A DNA stretch of 35,459 nt, from assembly GCA_007693435.1 (NCBI GenBank), contig REDO01000102.1, positions 1-35,459 on the forward strand. The letters are read 5' to 3'. The notes beneath the pieces were generated by a model. It made no database searches. It had not been told where the DNA came from and saw nothing but the letters and a program-made list of their open reading frames with translations. A program made the position numbers and the translations under genes. Below, piece after piece: positions 33,721-35,459 of the stretch; the first letter of the stretch is position 1; each line of letters opens with the position of its first letter. This stretch comes from Salinarimonadaceae bacterium. GTDB taxonomy: Bacteria; Pseudomonadota; Alphaproteobacteria; Rhizobiales; Beijerinckiaceae.

Positions 33721-34413
33721 ATGGCGAACGACGAGATTCCCGCCCTGTTCCTCTCCAAGGTCGAGCGCCGCTTCCCGCAGGCCGACGGCGCGCTGGAAAT
33801 CCTCAAGGGCGCCGATTTCGCGCTCTGGCCCGGCGAGATCGTCGCGCTCGTCGCCCCGTCAGGGACGGGGAAATCCACGCTGCTCCACGTCGCCGGTCTG
33901 CTTGAACGCCCGGATGCCGGCGAAGTCTATGTCGGGGGCGAGCCCACGGCGCATATGGACGATTCGGGCCGCACGCGCCTGCGGCGCGAGGAGATCGGCT
34001 TCGTCTACCAGTTTCACCATCTGCTGCCGGAATTCTCGGCGCTGGAGAATGTCGTCATGCCGCAGCTCATTCGCGGCCTCGACAAGAATCAGGCGCGCGA
34101 ACGGGCCACGCAGCTTCTCGATTTTCTGGGGCTCGGACCGCGCATGGAGCACCGTCCCTCGGAGCTGTCGGGCGGCGAGCAGCAGCGAGTCGCCATCGCC
34201 CGCGCAGTGGCGAACGCCCCGCGCATCCTGCTGGCCGACGAGCCTACTGGCAATCTCGACCCGCAGACGGCGAACCATGTCTTCAACACGCTGGTCTCGC
34301 TGGTGCGGGCGTCGGGTCTCGCCGCGCTCGTCGCGACGCATAATCTACAGCTCGCCGCCCGGATGGACCACACGGTGACGATCATCGACGGGCTGGTGGT
34401 CGACAAGGCCTGA
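33721..34413 (+). CDS. lolD: LolD, ATP-binding subunit of the lipoprotein-releasing ABC transporter
   Basis: A 230-residue ABC ATPase of the MacB/LolD group. Walker A is [12 protein letters not shown], the Q-loop [18 protein letters not shown], the signature [14 protein letters not shown], and Walker [14 protein letters not shown]-loop His is in [12 protein letters not shown] 33721 follows the lolC stop by 5 nt, with GGGTGAAG as ribosome binding site. It ends tail-to-tail with the deacetylase gene: both stops lie in one TGATCA hexamer. Confidence 0.96.
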   Translation: MANDEIPALFLSKVERRFPQADGALEILKGADFALWPGEIVALVAPSGTGKSTLLHVAGLLERPDAGEVYVGGEPTAHMDDSGRTRLRREEIGFVYQFHHLLPEFSALENVVMPQLIRGLDKNQARERATQLLDFLGLGPRMEHRPSELSGGEQQRVAIARAVANAPRILLADEPTGNLDPQTANHVFNTLVSLVRASGLAALVATHNLQLAARMDHTVTIIDGLVVDKA

Positions 34414-35343
34414 TCAGCGGCCCATCAGCGCCTCGACATGCGCCGCCGCCGATTTCGCGAGGCCGTCAAGATCATAACCGCCTTCGAGCAATGAGACGAC
34501 GCGCCCTGCGCAGCGCTTGTCGGCGATGCGCATCAACTCGCGCGTCGCCCAGGCGAAATCCTCTTCCGTCAGGTTGAGGCTGCCGAGAGGATCGCGCCAA
34601 TGCGCGTCGAATCCGGCGGAGATCACGATCAGATCGGGCGCGAAGCTCTCGATCCGCGGCAGGATGAGCGTCCGCACGGCTTCGCGGAACACCTCGCTCC
34701 CATCCCCGGCCGAGAGCGGCGCGTTGACGATGTTTCCGTGATCGCCCCGTTCCGAGGCCTCACCGGTGCCCGGATAGAGCGGCATCTCGTGCGTCGAGGC
34801 GTAAAGCACGCTCGAATCGCCCCAGAAGATATCCTGCGTGCCGTTGCCGTGATGCACGTCCCAGTCGAAGATCGCGACGCGCTCGGCCTCGTGCGCCGTC
34901 TGCGCGCGACGCGCGGCGATCGCCGCATTGTTGAAGAAGCAGAAGCCCATCGCCGTGCGGCGCTCGGCGTGGTGGCCGGGCGGGCGCAGGGCGCAAAAGG
35001 CGTTCGCGGCCTTGCCCGCCATCACCTCGTCAACCGCCTGCGCCGCCGCGCCGGCGCCGCGCAAGGCGGCTTCCATGGTCCCGGGCGACATATAGGTGTC
35101 CGAATCGACCTTGATCACACCGGAAGCCGGCGAGGCCTCGATCAGCGCGTCGATATAGTCGCGCTCGTGCGCGAGCGCGATGAGCGCGATCTCGGCCTCC
35201 GGCGCCTGCTCGCGGGCGAGCGTCGCGAAGCGCTCGTCCTCAAGCGCGGACTCGACGGCGCGCACGCGATCCGGCCGCTCGGGATGACCCGATGGCGTGA
35301 GATGATCGAGGGAGGCGGGGTGGGTGATGAGGAGCGTGGTCAT
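34414..35343 (-). CDS. Histone deacetylase-family amidohydrolase (class II-like)
   Basis: A 309-residue zinc-dependent deacetylase-superfamily protein (acetoin-utilisation/acetylpolyamine amidohydrolase group). Motifs: HPERPDRVRAVESAL, ALRPPGHHAERRTAMGFCFF with the active-site His pair, FDWDVHHGNGTQDIFW with zinc-binding Asp and His, and DLIVISAGFDAHWRDPLGSL with the second zinc Asp. EGGYDLDGLAKS closes the fold. ATG 35343 is preferred (AGGCGA upstream, family start MTTLLITHP); ATG 35376 is possible. The natural substrate is not readable from sequence. Confidence 0.92.
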   Translation of the reverse strand: MTTLLITHPASLDHLTPSGHPERPDRVRAVESALEDERFATLAREQAPEAEIALIALAHERDYIDALIEASPASGVIKVDSDTYMSPGTMEAALRGAGAAAQAVDEVMAGKAANAFCALRPPGHHAERRTAMGFCFFNNAAIAARRAQTAHEAERVAIFDWDVHHGNGTQDIFWGDSSVLYASTHEMPLYPGTGEASERGDHGNIVNAPLSAGDGSEVFREAVRTLILPRIESFAPDLIVISAGFDAHWRDPLGSLNLTEEDFAWATRELMRIADKRCAGRVVSLLEGGYDLDGLAKSAAAHVEALMGR

Positions 35344-35376
35344 ATCGCCTGCGGATCGGTTGGAAGCGGTGGGCAT

Positions 35377-35459
35377 GGTCGCAAGCGCGGGATGATATGT
35401 CCATGCGAGGATTTCGGCGGACGCGCGTTTCGGGGAGGTCGCGCTTTATATGCTTCGCG
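35377..35459. other. Upstream flank of the deacetylase gene, no feature seen
   Basis: The last 83 nt of the window. I see neither a supported coding start nor a clear promoter element here. Confidence 0.3.

Noticed and set aside
1-35459. CRISPR arrays, tRNA or rRNA genes
   Set aside because: No regularly spaced repeats and no cloverleaf or rRNA-like sequence was noticed on reading; a tRNAscan or Infernal run would settle this.

Overview
The window comes from a GC-rich alphaproteobacterium, most likely in the order Hyphomicrobiales (Rhizobiales). The evidence is FliX, a FlbY-like flagellar gene, full TTAA-N7-TTAA CtrA boxes, a DksA with the alphaproteobacterial one-cysteine zinc-finger remnant, the short ProRS without an editing insertion, a DUF2336 protein, and UvrB with a long N-terminal extension. 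I cannot name the genus from sequence alone.

Layout. 1-1340: a truncated, leftward DUF900-type alpha/beta-hydrolase lipoprotein and a rightward DUF3750 protein. 1356-10922: a non-flagellar type III secretion (injectisome) locus. It has two small unknown leftward genes, an AT-rich divergent control region, and then one tightly coupled rightward operon, sctI-J-K-L-N-O-Q-R-S-T-U, with several ATGA/TGATG stop-start overlaps. The export gate SctV, secretin SctC, ring protein SctD and a recognisable needle SctF are absent. SctU lacks the NPTH self-cleavage motif. 11046-13641: tandem universal stress protein, a MeaB-type GTPase, and a pyroglutamyl-peptidase-like gene whose C-terminus looks derailed. 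13638-15969: a CtrA box and DUF2336 gene, a kynurenine-formamidase-like hydrolase, and a stand-alone Lrp/AsnC effector domain.

15996-18775: leftward dksA, queA and tgt; queA-tgt are the queuosine tRNA-modification pair. Tgt has lost three of its four zinc ligands. 18980-21642: flagellar block, with fliX divergent from flgI, a flgJ/cheL-like rod-binding gene and a flbY-like gene, and a CtrA box between fliX and flgI. 21790-25265: CvrA/NhaP2-type cation/proton antiporter and an M20 amidohydrolase ending in a strong intrinsic terminator.

25268-30915: leftward uvrB, yidD and thrS. Between uvrB and yidD lies an AT-rich gene for a small PD-(D/E)XK nuclease-like protein. The last 74 bp of uvrB is present a second time on the far side of that gene (69/74 identical), directly against yidD. 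This looks like a compact mobile or homing cassette that invaded the 3' end of uvrB and restored it. 31115-34413: proS, lolC/E and lolD. 34414-35343: a leftward histone-deacetylase-family protein, tail-to-tail with lolD.

The two most unusual items are the non-canonical type III secretion locus and the uvrB-tail nuclease cassette. No tRNA, rRNA, CRISPR array, transposase or integrase was seen.
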